This document shows, piece after piece, positions 1 to 10,964 of a DNA stretch of 64,000 bases. The stretch lies in contig NW_013657654.1 of NCBI RefSeq assembly GCF_000142905.1, positions 185,087-249,086 on the forward strand, read 5' to 3'. The notes under the pieces were generated by a model that worked only from the letters and a program-made list of their open reading frames with translations, was not told the origin of the DNA and did not search any database. Each line of letters begins with the position of its first letter. The first letter of the stretch is position 1. Source of the stretch: Thecamonas trahens ATCC 50062. Lineage: Eukaryota; Apusozoa; Apusomonadida; Apusomonadidae. Both the position numbers and the translations under genes were made by a program.

Positions 1-857
1 AGAGAGCGAATGAGCTCGTTGTGCTCGATTCGCGCCTTGTTGCGGGCCTTGTCGTTCTTCTTCCTGGCAGCGCGCTTGATCTGGCGATTTGGCGCGGTCC
101 GCAGGTCGTAGATATCGACCCATGCAAAGGACTTTGCGGTGGTGAACGCGTTCCACGCCGAGTAAAAGGCGCGGACGGTCTCGGGAGCCGCCTGCGATCC
201 ACCAAACGTCGGACGGGTCCGCGGCTTGATATCGGGCGCGGCAAGGTCGACCTCTTCGCGGTTGAGCGCCTCAAACAGCCCGCCCATGACAGCGTAGAAC
301 GAGTCGTCGTCGGCATCATCAAACGACGAATATGACGAGGAGGAGAAGAAGGGCCAGACGTTGACGAGAACAGCGTCGCCGTCGCCATTGCCGCCGCCAC
401 TCGATCCAGCGCCCCCATGGAGGATGGAGATGCGATGCTCATCGTACCACGCTCGCTCGTCGGGATCCGACAGCGTCTCGTACGCCGCCTGGATGCGCTG
501 GAAGAAAGCATGGGCCTCCTCCGCCCGATGCAGGTTCTTGTCCGGATGCCACTCCCTAGCCAGTGCCCGATACGCCTTCTTGATGGCTGCTTCCGATGCG
601 TCCAGTTGCAGGCCCAGTAGCTGCACAGTCAGGAGGGGAGAGGGGAGGAGGGTGAGATGGGGGCGGAGCCGGGGGGGGGGGGATGATGGGGGGGGGGGGT
701 GGTTGTGGTGTGGGTGGGACAGCGAGATCAGATCAGATCAGAGCTGATCAGAGCTGATCAGAGCTGATCCTGAGCCATCCTCCTGCTCCTGCTCCTCCTG
801 CTCATAGCCACAGCAGGCCCTTGCATCAAAATTCCATACCTCGTAGTGGCACACCAT
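1..857 (-). CDS. DNAJC21: DnaJ/Hsp40 co-chaperone, DNAJC21/Jjj1 type (5' part; continues past left edge)
   Basis: Exon 1 is 857..840 and encodes MVCHYE. The donor GTATGG starts at 839, the acceptor TGCAG ends at 621, and exon 2 runs from 620 through the left edge. The joined N-terminus MVCHYELLGLQLDASE leads into a J-domain with the HPD motif (REWHPDKN) at about residue 33. It then reads AYETLSDPDERAWYDEHR, the DNAJC21-specific region where WYD is followed by an R-x-x-x-L-x-G-G-like stretch. The later DLRTAPNRQIKRAARKKN block is also typical of DNAJC21. In yeast and animals this family drives Hsp70 in cytoplasmic 60S ribosome maturation. The zinc-finger C-terminus lies outside the window. The start is chosen because the six-residue exon restores the family N-terminus exactly. 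The gene is divergent from the aldo-keto reductase gene. Confidence 0.9.
723..768. repeat. Short GATCAGAGCT tandem repeat in DNAJC21 intron
   Basis: A 10-bp unit GATCAGAGCT is repeated about three times after two GATCA half-units. It lies wholly inside the intron 621-839. It creates several alternative short hairpins but no coding potential. Confidence 0.7.
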
Positions 858-1234
858 GCGCCCGGTTGCGTCGGACGACATGTGTGGTTGTTGGGTGGTG
901 GGGTGGGGTGGGGTGGGTTGGGGTGGGTGGTGGGTTGGGGTGGGTGGTGGCTGGTGGGTGGTGGGTGGGGTGGCTGGTGGGTGGTGGGTGATGGGTGGGT
1001 GATGGGTGGATGGGTGATGGGTGCTGGCTGGTGGGCGATGGGTGGCTGATGGGTGATGGGTGCTGGCTGGTGGGCGATGGGTGGCTGGCTGACGAGGGAC
1101 GAATGACTGAGAGGCTCTCCACCCAAAGCCGACAAAGGCACCGAACAGAACAATCCGACTGCCTGTTGCCCCCCCCCCCCCCCCCCCCTCCCCCCTCCCC
1201 CTTCCCCCTCGTCCCCCCACACCTCCCTCCTTCC
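858..1234. promoter_or_regulatory. Divergent promoter region with G-rich minisatellite and C-tract
   Basis: No gene is seen here. Positions 890-1090 are a degenerate GGGTGGTGGGT minisatellite that includes a direct duplication of about 42 bp containing GATGGGTGCTGGCTGG. Positions 1170-1231 are nearly pure C/T, including a run of about 19 C. Read on each gene's own sense strand, both flanking genes (DNAJC21 leftward, the reductase rightward) therefore have a C-rich tract just upstream of the ATG. That arrangement recurs across the window. Calling it promoter or 5' UTR is an inference. Confidence 0.45.
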
Positions 1235-2296
1235 ATGTCCGCACTACTGCGTGCTCTTACCCGGGCACTCCCGCGCCACCCACTGCGGCCTGTCTCGGCT
1301 GCCACCACCACTTCGGCCGCCCGCACGATCTCGGGCACATCGCGGGCAGAGGGGCATGTTGCGGGCCTAGGGACTACGGTCGAGCTGAACAACGGGGTGG
1401 CCATGCCGCGGATGGGTCTCGGCACGTGGCAGGCCGAGCCGGGCGCGGTGGGCGCTGCCGTCACTGCTGCTCTCGCCGCAGGCTACAGGCACATCGACTG
1501 CGCCTCGGTGTACGGCAACGAGGGCGAGGTGGGCCTCGCGCTGGCGGCGGCCATCGCCGATGGCGTTGTTACGCGCGATGACGTCTTTGTCACCTCCAAG
1601 CTCTGGTGCACCTCGCACGGCACAGACAACGTGGCGCCCGCCCTCGAGCGGAGTCTGGAGCGGCTCGGACTGGACCATCTTGATCTGTACCTCATCCACG
1701 TCCCTGTCGCCCTCCGCAAGCGCGCGCCTGAGGACGGGGGCAACGAGGCTAGCGTCGAGATTGTCCACATTCCGCTGGCAGAGACCTGGGCTGGCATGGA
1801 ATCTGTGCTTGCGGCAGGCCTCACCCGTGCCATCGGTGTCTCCAACATGCCCACCCTCACCCTCAACGACCTGCTCGGCTCGGCCTCTGTTATTCCGGCC
1901 GTCAACCAGATCGAGCGCCACCCGTACCTTCCCCAGACCGAGCACGCTTCCTGGGCCGCAGAGCACGGCATCCAGATCATCGCCTACTCGCCGCTGGGCA
2001 ACGCGTCGCTCGACGCCCACGCTGCCCCCGGCGCCCCGCCGCCGCTTCTGGAGCACCCGGTCGTCGCAGACGTGGCCGCCGCCGTCGGTGCTACCCGCGC
2101 ACAGGTCCTCCTCGCCTGGAACCTGGCCCAGGGCTCGTCGGTCATCCCCAAGTCGGTCTCGCCAGCTCGCATCGTCGAGAACGCTGCCTCCATCGACCTG
2201 CAGCTGCCGGCCGACGCCCTTGAAGCCCTTAACGCGCTCGATTGCGGCAGGCGCTATCTCGACTTTGCCTGGACTGGCTTCTCCCTCTTTAAGTGA
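1235..2296 (+). CDS. Aldo-keto reductase family oxidoreductase, possible mitochondrial leader
   Basis: A 353-residue single-exon protein. After an Arg/Ala/Ser-rich N-terminus of about 45 residues, which looks like a mitochondrial presequence, the AKR barrel starts with NNGVAMPRMGLGTWQ. The catalytic tetrad is visible: Asp and Tyr in HIDCASVYGNE, Lys in VTSKLW and His in LYLIHVPV. The NADPH-binding end shows SVIPKSVSPARI. The family reduces aldehydes and ketones with NADPH; the physiological substrate cannot be read from sequence. The ATG at 1235 is taken because it follows the C-rich tract; upstream codons in frame fall in the minisatellite. The gene is convergent with the next gene, 79 bp away. 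Confidence 0.88.
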   Translation: MSALLRALTRALPRHPLRPVSAATTTSAARTISGTSRAEGHVAGLGTTVELNNGVAMPRMGLGTWQAEPGAVGAAVTAALAAGYRHIDCASVYGNEGEVGLALAAAIADGVVTRDDVFVTSKLWCTSHGTDNVAPALERSLERLGLDHLDLYLIHVPVALRKRAPEDGGNEASVEIVHIPLAETWAGMESVLAAGLTRAIGVSNMPTLTLNDLLGSASVIPAVNQIERHPYLPQTEHASWAAEHGIQIIAYSPLGNASLDAHAAPGAPPPLLEHPVVADVAAAVGATRAQVLLAWNLAQGSSVIPKSVSPARIVENAASIDLQLPADALEALNALDCGRRYLDFAWTGFSLFK

Positions 2297-2375
2297 GTAC
2301 CCGCGCTCCGTGGCACAACTGTAAACCTGCAAGGGCATTGCGGTCGAGAGCGCCGCAGGCGTTCGGACCTGGAGC

Positions 2376-2651
2376 TCAGAAGAGCTTAAAAGCCGAGAGC
2401 ATTGACGCGGCCTTGATGGCGCCGCGAACGTCAAAGCCCCACAGGTTCTTGATGTCGGCGTAGACGACATCGAGCTTTGCCCGCATGGCCGGATCGGGCC
2501 GCTTGACCACCTTGGTCGCCTCGGCGACCAACTCCTTCTTGGTTGCCTCGTCGAGGGCCACCCAGTAGTTGACAATGTCCTCAAACCGCGCCGTCCCGGC
2601 CTCCAGCTTTCCCTTGCCCTTGCCCTCCTCGTCCCCCTCCGCCGCTCCCAT
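2376..2651 (-). CDS. Small conserved-looking protein of unknown function
   Basis: I do not recognise this family. The 91-residue frame starts at an ATG at 2651 and begins with a short acidic/Lys-Gly tract (DEEGKGKGK). It then gives an amphipathic helical region, including EDIVNYWVALDEATKK, RPDPAMRAKLDVVYAD and NLWGFDVRGAIKAASM, ending FKLF. The composition is protein-like, unlike the repetitive frames just upstream. The same frame stays open into the minisatellite, and a CAG acceptor lies a few bases before the ATG, so an upstream exon is possible and the N-terminus is uncertain. The gene is convergent with the reductase gene. Confidence 0.5.
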   Translation of the reverse strand: MGAAEGDEEGKGKGKLEAGTARFEDIVNYWVALDEATKKELVAEATKVVKRPDPAMRAKLDVVYADIKNLWGFDVRGAIKAASMLSAFKLF

Positions 2652-3014
2652 CGCCGGCCCTGTCGACGCTGCCCGTATCCCACGCCATCTGCCGATTGCC
2701 ATCCACCGCCATCGGCTGCCTGTCGCCGCCGTCGGCGCAGCACCCGCCGCCACACCCACAGTCGGCGCAGCAGCCGTCCACCGTCCCGCCGCCCACCGGC
2801 CCGCTCCGCACCACGTCAAGCACCGCGCCGCCATGCAAGCCTCTTGCACCTGTCCCTGCTTCCTGCTCTGCTGCGGTAGAGAGCCGTGTCGCCTGTCGCC
2901 CTCCCGCAACACGCCCTGCTTGTCGGCCACCGCTGGCCACTGCTGCCAGCCGCAGCCAGGGCTGGCTGCGGCTGGCGACAGATACAGCCCATCTCGGCCT
3001 CCGATCTCGACCGC

Positions 3015-3390
3015 CCGATGTCTGGCCTGGTTGCGGCATCGGATCAGCCCGATGTCTGGCCTGGTCTGGCCTGGTTGCGGCATCGGATCAGTCTGGCCTG
3101 GTTGCGGCATCGGATCAGTCTGGCCTGGTTGCGGCACCAGATCAGCCCGATGTCTGGCCTAGTCTGGCCTGGTTGCGGCACCGGATCAGTCTGGCCTGGT
3201 TGCGGCACCGGATCAGTCTGGCCTGGTTGCGGCACCGGATCAGTCTGGCCTGGTTGCGGCATCGGATCAGTCTGGCCTGGTTGCGGCACCGGATCAGTCT
3301 GGCCTGGTTGCGGCACCGGATCAGTCTGGCCTGGTTGCGGCATCGGATCAGTCTGGTCTGGTTGCGGCACCGGATCAGCCCGATGTCTGG
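3015..3390. repeat. 27-bp minisatellite (about 12 copies)
   Basis: A 27-bp unit with core GGTTGCGGCA followed by CCGGATCAGTCTGGCCT is repeated about 12 times, with two interruptions carrying GCCCGATGTCTGGCCT. Because 27 is a multiple of 3, several frames stay open on both strands (for example nine-residue PQPGQTDPM cycles), but composition and position argue against translation. The stretch 2652-3014 between this array and the small gene holds GC-rich sequence with older, diverged repeat copies (GGCTGGCTGCGG) and no gene I can support. Confidence 0.85.
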
Positions 3391-3448
3391 CCTGTTACCG
3401 AGCAGGGGCGAGTCGGCTAGCGTGTACGGCGCGAGGGTGCACTTGACT

Positions 3449-3472
3449 CTGCTGCTGCTGCTGCTGCTGCTG
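3449..3472. repeat. (CTG)8 trinucleotide run in the 5' leader
   Basis: Eight perfect CTG units lie 9 bp upstream of the zf-PARP gene ATG, probably within its 5' UTR. Trinucleotide runs of this type are length-unstable in many eukaryotes. Confidence 0.85.
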
Positions 3473-3481
3473 AGTGGGGTC

Positions 3482-4256
3482 ATGGCGGACACGCGGGTGT
3501 CGTCGGTCTGCCTCAGCATTGGATATGCGCCCACAGGGCGAGCAAAGTGCAAGTGGTGCAAGGCAGCCATTGCCAAGGATGCGCTCCGCATCAGCCGGTC
3601 TGTCCCTTCGCCCTTTGTACGCAGCAGCTGGCCAAGGGGGAATCAGAGAGGGAAGGAAGGGAGGGGGGGGATGCTGACTCATGGTGCTGATCATGGTGGA
3701 GATGGATGTATGGATGCTCATGCCCATGTGCTGTCGCTGATGAATGGCGTCGCCACCAACTCATCATGGGCCGTGACGTTTGCTGGGCGATGATGGGACA
3801 GTATGACGGGATCATGACGCTCCACTACCACGCCAGCCCTTGCTTCTTTCACAAGCAGCTCAAGATGCGCCCGACAACGTACAAGTTGCGGGATGTGAAC
3901 CAGCTCGACGGGTTTACCGATCTGCGGTGGCAAGACCAGGTGGCGTACGCAGAGCAGCTAGCAGCTCACGTCGCCGATCTTGATGCTGGCGTCCTCCCGC
4001 CGCCTCCTCCCACCGACGACGACAACGACGGCGATGATGCCGACGACGGGCCGCCGCCGTACCGTGCGTCACCAGACGTGCCGGAAAAACCGTCAACAAG
4101 CTCAAGGTTGCTGAGCTCAAGACAGAGCTCCGCGCCCGTGGCCTCAAGGTTAGCGGCCGCAAGGCCGAGCTCATCGCTCGTCTTGCCGACGACGATGCCA
4201 CCATGTGTCCTGTGCCGAGCTACGAGTCGTCTGATGAGGAACCTGACCCATTGTGA
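3482..4256 (+). CDS. PARP-type zinc finger plus SAP domain DNA-binding protein (frame-corrected)
   Basis: Exon 1 is 3482-3616. The donor GTACGC is at 3617, the acceptor GACAG ends at 3801, and exon 2 is 3802-4256. The join gives a zf-PARP domain: YAPTGRAKCKWCKAAIAK with Cys-x2-Cys, then HASPCFF as the His/Cys half, then DGFTDLRWQDQ, the family's closing motif. A Pro and Asp-rich linker follows, then a SAP helix-turn-helix (VAELKTELRARGL, GRKAELIARL). The frame breaks at an A5 run (4085-4089). One more A joins DVPEK to TVNKLKV and gives about 196 residues. zf-PARP fingers recognise DNA nicks and breaks and SAP binds DNA; no PARP catalytic, BRCT or ligase domain is present. Spacing in the second zinc half is His-x3-Cys rather than the usual x2. 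Confidence 0.72.
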
Positions 4257-4261
4257 GCAGT

Positions 4262-7200
4262 TTATGTCGATGTTGACGTCGATGAGACCGTCGACTCCGA
4301 CTCGACGAAAAGATCGAGGCGTTGGCCCGGATCGGCTGCGACGACGACGCTGCCAGCGACGGCGAGGACTTGTCGCTCACCTGCCGTGATAGCTTGCCGC
4401 CCTCGCTGTAGTGTGGCCGCGGGAGCGACGCGCCAGCCACCGACTGCGTCAGCCGCTTTTGCATCGCCAGCGAGACGCCCGGATGGTGGTCGTGCGCGCC
4501 TGCAAAGAGATCGAGCGCAACCGCGTCCTCGGGTGTGCTGCCCTTTTCAGGCGCAACCTTCATCGTGTGGTTGTGCCGGAAGAAAAGGCGTGGAAGACTA
4601 CCACGAACACTGCGGCCGAGCACGCAATGATGATGGCAATGGTGACATACCCGAGCATGTTCGACTGCTGAGTGTAAAAGACCTGCCCAAAGACGAGGAC
4701 CACAAGCGAGGCAAAGAGCAGCGCTGACTCGACCATGTTGCATGCCACCGAGTTGAACGGCACGTACCGCTGCTGGACGGCAAGCGCCACCAGGAGCGCG
4801 AGCTGCGCAATCATCGCCTGGACCGGCGGCGACTCGGAGAACGTCATCATCGCCACAGCAATAAAGAGCTTGCGCATGATGACAATGAGCTCGTACCACG
4901 CCAGCGACGGCCGGAACCGCGACGAGATGATGCCAAAGACCCGAAAGCCGGCAGACTTGGTGTCCTCCAGCGACGACCGGTACTTGAGAATGAGGAGAAG
5001 AAAGGTAGCCGGAATGCCCATGACGTACACCACCACGGCTGCAATGCCTGCAGGCAGCATGTCCATCCACCACGGTTGGTAGCACTCGAGCGACGGATCC
5101 GCATCGAGCAGGTATCGCCCATCGGCCTGCTGCGTGCAGTCAAAGAACTCGACGGCCTTGGCAGAGAGGAACATATACGCAAATGACGCCACCGTCACCA
5201 TCGAAGTGCCCACCAGCCACCACGGGATTCCACGGTGCCGTCGCGAGACCACCGAGCACAGCAGCCGCGAGAAGAGCACAAGCGCAATGTACACAGTGCC
5301 CAGCAGGAGTGGAGCCGCCATCGTCACACCCCACTTGAACGCGTACGGGTACTCGACAGAGCAGTCGGTGGCAAGCAGGTCGACGTTAAAGTTGAGAACA
5401 GAGAAAAAGTCAAAGACCTTCAGGACTGCAGACGGCCACCGGAGCTTGAACGATGCCATCACCGCAATGATCTGCCAAAAGTTGAGTCCGATCGAGACAA
5501 CCGCCATCCGCGACGCCCACGACTTGCGGTACTTCTTGATGCCAGACTTGACCATCGACCGCGAAAAGTACGCCAGGCCACCAAGGAGGCCACCAGCAGC
5601 GAGCACAACAACCAGCGAGAACGCCGACCACCGCATCCACGCGTCGTCAGGGCACTTGACGCATCGCGACGAGAGCCGGTAGTACCGCGGCGTGCCCTTG
5701 GAGCACTCGGCGCAGCTCGAGCCTTGGTACCCAGTCGCGCAGGTGTTGTTGCGCAGGCACGCCTCGCGCGGCACGCACGGCTGGAACAGCAGCGGGTTGT
5801 TCGGCGACGACGTGAAGCCAGCCTGCGGGAACGGACTTGATCGTCCGCCCAGGCACTCGCCGTTTGGCGGGCATGTCACGCATGGGCCGTTCGGAGGGCC
5901 ATACAGTCCAAGTCCGCACACGCACTCGCCAGTCCCGGCCTCGGCGTACATAGCCTCGCCGCACACGGTTCGGAAGCTAAAGCTGTACACACTCGCCAAC
6001 GAGTTGCCCGACAAGTCGGTCGCGTCCGTCACAATCTCCACCATGTACCGAGCCACGGCATCAAGCTCTGCGTCGGGCGTCAGCTGGAGCAGGCTCTCCG
6101 AGAGCCAGACTGGAGACACCTGATCGATCCGCACCCGGTCGGTGCCGTCAAGCGGAACTGCATACAGCCGGACCGCAGCCGTTGTCGTCTGCTGGTTCAT
6201 GGCCTCCGAGAACGTGATCTCCACCACTGAGTCGACCTCAACCGAGCCCACGCCAGATTGCGGCGTGTGACCCACCACTTGCGGCGCTGCGAGGTCCTTG
6301 GTTCGGAACCGGAACGTGACCGGCGCGATAGCGTTGCCTGGCACGTCAAACACGCTCTGAACAACCACTTCGTGGACGACGTCGCCGACCAGGGCGCTCA
6401 CCGGCGTCAGCGTTAGCACCTCGCCACTCGCCCCGCTCGTCCAAGTCTCGACTGCAGACACAGCGGTGTCGCCGACATCGTCGCCGTCCGAGTCGTAGCG
6501 CAGCACCACGCTGTTCGCTGACGCCGCGCGGTCGATAACCTCGTCAAACTCGATGACGACAGTTGATTCTAGAGCCACTCCGACCGCGTCGTCGACCGGT
6601 GTCATCGCCTCCACCTGCGGTGGAATGACGGCCGTCGTGAACGAGTACGTCAGCGTCCGCCCCAGCTGAAGCAGGTCCGGCAGGTCGGTGGTTACCACTG
6701 TCGTTACATTGGCGCCAAACACGAGGTTGTACGTCACTGTGTCCTCCAGTGGGCTTGCCGGCGTAAACCGCGCCACGTTGCCGTTCTCCGACCAGCTCCA
6801 CACACCGGCAATGCGATTGGCAGGTACATCGCTCACATCGGCTCGCACCGCGTAGATTGCCTCGCTGGTCAGGTCGACGTTCATCGTCGCACCAAAAAGA
6901 CCACCACGTCGGCGTCGAGCTCGACGCCGGTTGCCCCGTCGCTCGGTTCAAAGAACGCAAGGAGCTCAACAACCCGGAACGCCGCCGTCCCATCGACAAG
7001 CCCGGTCATCGATTCGGCCACCGACGCGTTGACCAGCACCGCGTACTGCCGGTTCTTGATCATCGGGCTCACCGGAAGCGCGACGAGCTCGGTCGCACTT
7101 TGCCACGAGAGGGAGACTGGCACAATGCCGTCGGCTGTCGTATCGGTCAGCGAGAATGCGGCTTCCATCGACGACTGGTAGAGCGGGAGGATCGGGTTGT

Positions 7201-9562
7201 CAAATTGGATACGGATGCTGGACAGCTTGGTCGCCACAGCGCTCGGCGCAATGCTGACCACACTTGTCTGAACCTCGTTGTCAATGGCGGAAAAAGTGTA
7301 CGGAAAGCTGGCTCCCACAGCCGATGGGCCGAGGCCCTGGTAGAACTCGTCGGCCGAGACCGCGCTCGCCATCGAGACAGTGACACTCGTCGTAAGATCA
7401 AACACGGTCTCTTCCACCACGCTCACTGTAAAGTTGGCCGGCCGCCGCCACTCCGACGCCAAGAGCGTCGCGGCCGACGGGCTGATGACGGCTTGCGAGC
7501 CGGGCGCGTCGAGAGCAAATGCCACGTCCACGTCGGCACTTGGCTCGGTCGCCAGCGAGGCCGAAAACTCAAATGAAGCACCTTCCGCTACACTTGCAGG
7601 CCATGACACGCACTCGACAACGACACTGGCGATGTCGTCGTTGATAAAGTCGAATGGCATCTGCGACGGCGTCGGCTGCACGTTGTGGTAAACCGAAGAG
7701 TCCGAGACGGTGTTTTCGATACTGACAACGATGCCAACGTTGTCCTCGGCGCGCTCATTGTCGATCGGCGAGAGCACAACGTTCTGCTTCACGTTCCAGT
7801 CTGCGTTGGTGAACGAGACCACCGACGGTGAGATTGAAGCGTGGATGGTGTCGTTGACGCTCACAGAGACGTTGACAAGGACATCGGGAACCGGCGCCAC
7901 ACCGAGCTCGACGGTCAGCACCACCACTGGACCGTCCTCCAGCAGCTGGTTCGTTGGGATGCCGGCGACGCCGACGAGCACGGCTGGCACGTCGACGTTC
8001 TGGACTGTAACTTCGTCAGTCACGGCAGGCAGGCCTTGGTACGGCTCAAGCACGTCCGACGATGACACCGGGCCGAACGAGATAGTGACCGCTTGAGTGC
8101 CGTCAACAACAAAGTCGTCGACACCAAAGACAGTCACTGGCTGCGGCGTGTTCCAATCGCTTGCAGTAAAGACTAGCCATGGCGGCAGGATTTCGGCTTC
8201 GCCGACATCGCTCGACGAGAGTGAGACGTTGACCGTGCCGAGCGGCCGAGAGCCCAACTGGACCGTGGTAGAGGTCGATGTGCTTTCGGTGATGATGTCC
8301 GACGGTGAAAACGTGGAAAAGAGGACTGCGGCCGTGTCGACGTCAGCGATGGTGACCGTGATGTCGGCGAGGACAAAGTTGTCGTACTTGACGTCGATGT
8401 CCGACGTCACATTGTGCCGAATGCTGCATGACTGCGGCCCGTCGTCGACATTGTCGATCTGCGGGGAGATGACAACCTGCTGTGGCACGATGTAGTTGGC
8501 CGGTGTAAAGAGGAGCGACGGGGTCACCGAGCACTCGGAGGTGTCGTCCGAGGCCAAGGACACGGTGACATCCCCAAGTGGCCTAGTCGCCAGAACAATC
8601 GTGTACGTGATATCAGCGCCGTTCTCAGGTGTCGACGACGCCGACACAGCCGAGATGACAATGTTCGCCACATCGTTGTTGCCGAGCGTGTACTTGCCAG
8701 CGATGGCCTTGTCCTGCATGGGGCCGTACTCTGCCGCGCCCGTGGGCTCGAGCTTCAGATCAAAGTCGTATGGGTCGGCATCGATGTTGTCCTCGACCGC
8801 GTACAGTGTGACCACCTGCGGATTCATGTAGTTGGCAGTGGTAAAGGTGAGCGTGTGCAACGGCGGACCTGGCGGTGAGGTGAAAGCAAGTTGCTGCGGC
8901 GAGATCGCCGGGCCTGCCACAACCACTTTGACGTCGACCGAGCCACTCGACGGCTCCGAGCCGAGCCAGACCGAGAACGACGACGAGCTTCCCTCGGGAA
9001 TGGTCAACTTGGTGGCCGGCAGGCCCGAGATGAGCACCTCGGCGACGTCGTCGTCAACAACGTTGATCGGAACGGAAGCGTCGCTCCGACCAGGACCAGT
9101 AAGCCCTGGCGCCCGCACAAAGAAGCAGTGACTGGGAGGTGCAGGACCGGGCGGAGGGGCTCCGACCCAGAGTGGATCCGCAAACTTGATGAACTCGTTC
9201 CGCGAGCCAGAATCGATGTTGTCGAGGTTGTCATGGAGAACGAAAACTCGAGCGCCCGAGCCCGGCGGCGTATCCGGGAAAACTGAGAAGCCAGCGAGAT
9301 CGAGGCTGCCCAGCCATGGGCCAGTACTCGAGGTGCCGACTTTGGAGTTGGGTCCTGCAGTGACTGTGATCTTGACTTCATGGCCGTCGCTGCATTCACC
9401 ATCAGAAAACCAGGTCTCCAGCTCTGTGACGGAGCCCTCCAAGTGTGGGCTTGGGGACAGAATGTCAACCACAAAGTTGCGCGCTGGGGGCTGGCCGACC
9501 ACTCCAACAGCCAGAACCAGCACCACCACGAGGGCGACAGACAACGTGGGGGTCGCGTCCAT
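4262..9562 (-). CDS. Giant surface receptor 1: Calx-beta-like and Big_5 ectodomain, Cys-rich stalk, polytopic module (frame-corrected)
   Basis: The start at 9562 is chosen for its signal peptide (TLSVALVVVLVLAVG). About five repeats of roughly 100 residues follow, with Calx-beta-like edges (DDDVAEVLISG, PENGADITYTIVLATRPLG). Three SbsA-like Big_5 repeats come next (DGATGVELDADVVV, PVDDAVGVALESTVVIEFD), then a Cys-rich segment (CVCGLGLYGP, CPPNGECLGG, GYQGSSCAEC). A membrane region of about eight hydrophobic spans and a Ser-rich cytoplasmic tail end the protein. Three single-base losses break it, at A5 6894-6898, A4 4583-4586 and possibly A4 4308-4311 (plus-strand letters). Adding one base at each restores the Big_5 motif, joins the last span to the tail, and gives a stop at 4262, six bases clear of the convergent zf-PARP gene. 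Without the last correction the tail reads on to 4171. Length is about 1767 residues. Ligand and output are unknown. Confidence 0.75.
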
Positions 9563-9971
9563 GACGCCGGGGCTGAGAGGGACAGAGAAGAGGGACTTTG
9601 CGTGCGTGTATCTGTGTGGAGATAGAGAGCGCGCGCGCGGTGTTTCGGAAGAGAGAGTGTGGTGTGTGCGTGCGTGCGTGTGTGTGTTGCGGGGGAGGGG
9701 ACAGCGGCAAAAGGAGGGAGGAGGGAACGTGATATGAAGTCTTCTGCGCATCAGGACACTTTTTTTCGCTCTGTACGCGTGGGGATCGGGCGGGTGGCAA
9801 CGGTATTCCTTTTCTTTTTTTTTGGGTCGCAAGTTGGCGGTGACCGAGTCGGGTTGGTATTGGCGGTGGCGGTGGGGGAGCAAACGAATTGAGCTCGCGC
9901 GAATAGTGGGCTGGCGATTGGTGTTTCTCACTTTTCGTCCGAACAACGTCGAACTCGTCTCGCATCACACA
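9563..9971. promoter_or_regulatory. Shared divergent promoter of receptor 1 and RPL35
   Basis: This stretch of about 410 bp between two divergent start codons contains GCGC and TGTG/GTGC runs (9628-9690), an A/T-rich patch with T9 (near 9808-9830) and no open frame with protein-like composition. The promoter role is inferred only from geometry. Confidence 0.4.
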
Positions 9972-10818
9972 ATGGGTACGTGAAGAGCCAATAGTAGGGG
10001 CAAGGGGGAGAAAGACTCCGAGTAGGAGGCTCTACAGCCACAGTGGGCATGTTCACACATCATCGCACATGCTTGGTGGTGTTTATGTGCTCGCGGTGAC
10101 TTGGTGCTCTGTATAGGCGACTGTGCATGGCTGTCGGCGGCGGCTGTGGGCGTCCGATGCCATTTTTCATTTTTGTGTTTGACGGCGCTCGCCGCCTTCC
10201 GACCGAGGGTATGCGGCCGGTGCGGGGCAGGACCGACCAGGCATGCCCCGTACGACGTGTATAATGCTCATACCAAGGTGTGTGTCGAGTTGTGCGGGCT
10301 GCGGAGACCACGCGTCGTCGTAGCAGCCGCCGCGGTCCAGGCGAGCCGCCATCCCAGCCGGTGTGTGAGGCGGTGGCGGTGGTGACGGGCAAGGCGGCAG
10401 CAGGGAGGCAGAGAGGCGGAGACTCACCAAGAATGTGTGCGACGATACAGTCAAGGTCAAGGCTCATCTGCTCCGCAACGAGAACAAGGAGGAACTCGAG
10501 AAGCAGCTCGCGCAGTACCGCAATGAGCTCGCTCAGCTCCGCGTGGCCAAGGTCACCTCGGGCTCTGCCGTCAAGCTGACGCAGATCCGCATTGTGCGCA
10601 AGGCCATCGCCCGCGTCCTTACGGTCATCTCGCAGAAGAAGAAGGCTTCGCTCCGCAAGTTCTACGCCGAGTCCAAGTACAAGCCGCTCGACCTCCGCCC
10701 GAAGAAGACCCGCGCCATCCGCCAGGCCCTCACCTACAAGCAGAAGAACCTCAAGACCAACCGTGTCGCCAAGCGCGCCATGCAGTACCCGGACCGCGTC
10801 TTTGCTGTCCGTGCCTAA
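9972..10818 (+). CDS. RPL35: 60S ribosomal protein L35 (uL29)
   Basis: Exon 1 is only four bases, ATGG (9972-9975), followed by donor GTACGT. The acceptor ATACAG ends at 10450 and exon 2 is 10451-10818. The joined product starts MVKVKAHLLRNENKEEL and is 123 residues, the same length as human RPL35. Diagnostic blocks are QLRVAKVTSGSAVKLTQIR, VRKAIARVLTVISQKKK and KYKPLDLRPKKTRAIR. uL29 sits by the peptide exit tunnel of the large subunit and contacts nascent-chain factors. A start directly inside exon 2 would give a non-homologous N-terminus, so the split start is preferred. The 475-bp intron immediately after the start codon is a common ribosomal-protein arrangement. The BAR-SH3 gene lies 146 bp downstream on the same strand. 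Confidence 0.93.
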
Positions 10819-10964
10819 GTACAGGTTTAAAGACAAAAGCAACAAGCAGTCTTCCCCCCCCTCCCCCCCTCTCTCCCCCACTTTCAGGCCATGCCCGTCC
10901 TCTGTGCCCGCGCTGTCGGCGATACACGCGACCCAGCCACACTCCCCTCTCTCACTTGGCAAGC

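Noticed and set aside
3015-3390. CRISPR-like array
   Set aside because: Units are contiguous 27-bp tandem copies without unique spacers, in a eukaryotic genome; a minisatellite.
3945-4075. A second intron (GTACGC...CAG, 131 bp) in the zf-PARP/SAP gene
   Set aside because: It would also restore frame, but one extra A at the A5 run keeps a protein-like acidic linker and joins VPEK to TVNKLKV. It fits the one-base-loss pattern seen in other genes here. Kept only as an alternative.
6881-6900. Programmed -1 ribosomal frameshift at the T5 run in receptor 1
   Set aside because: No perfect X-XXY-YYZ heptamer is present, no obvious downstream pseudoknot is visible, and the same kind of break occurs in unrelated genes at A, C and G runs.
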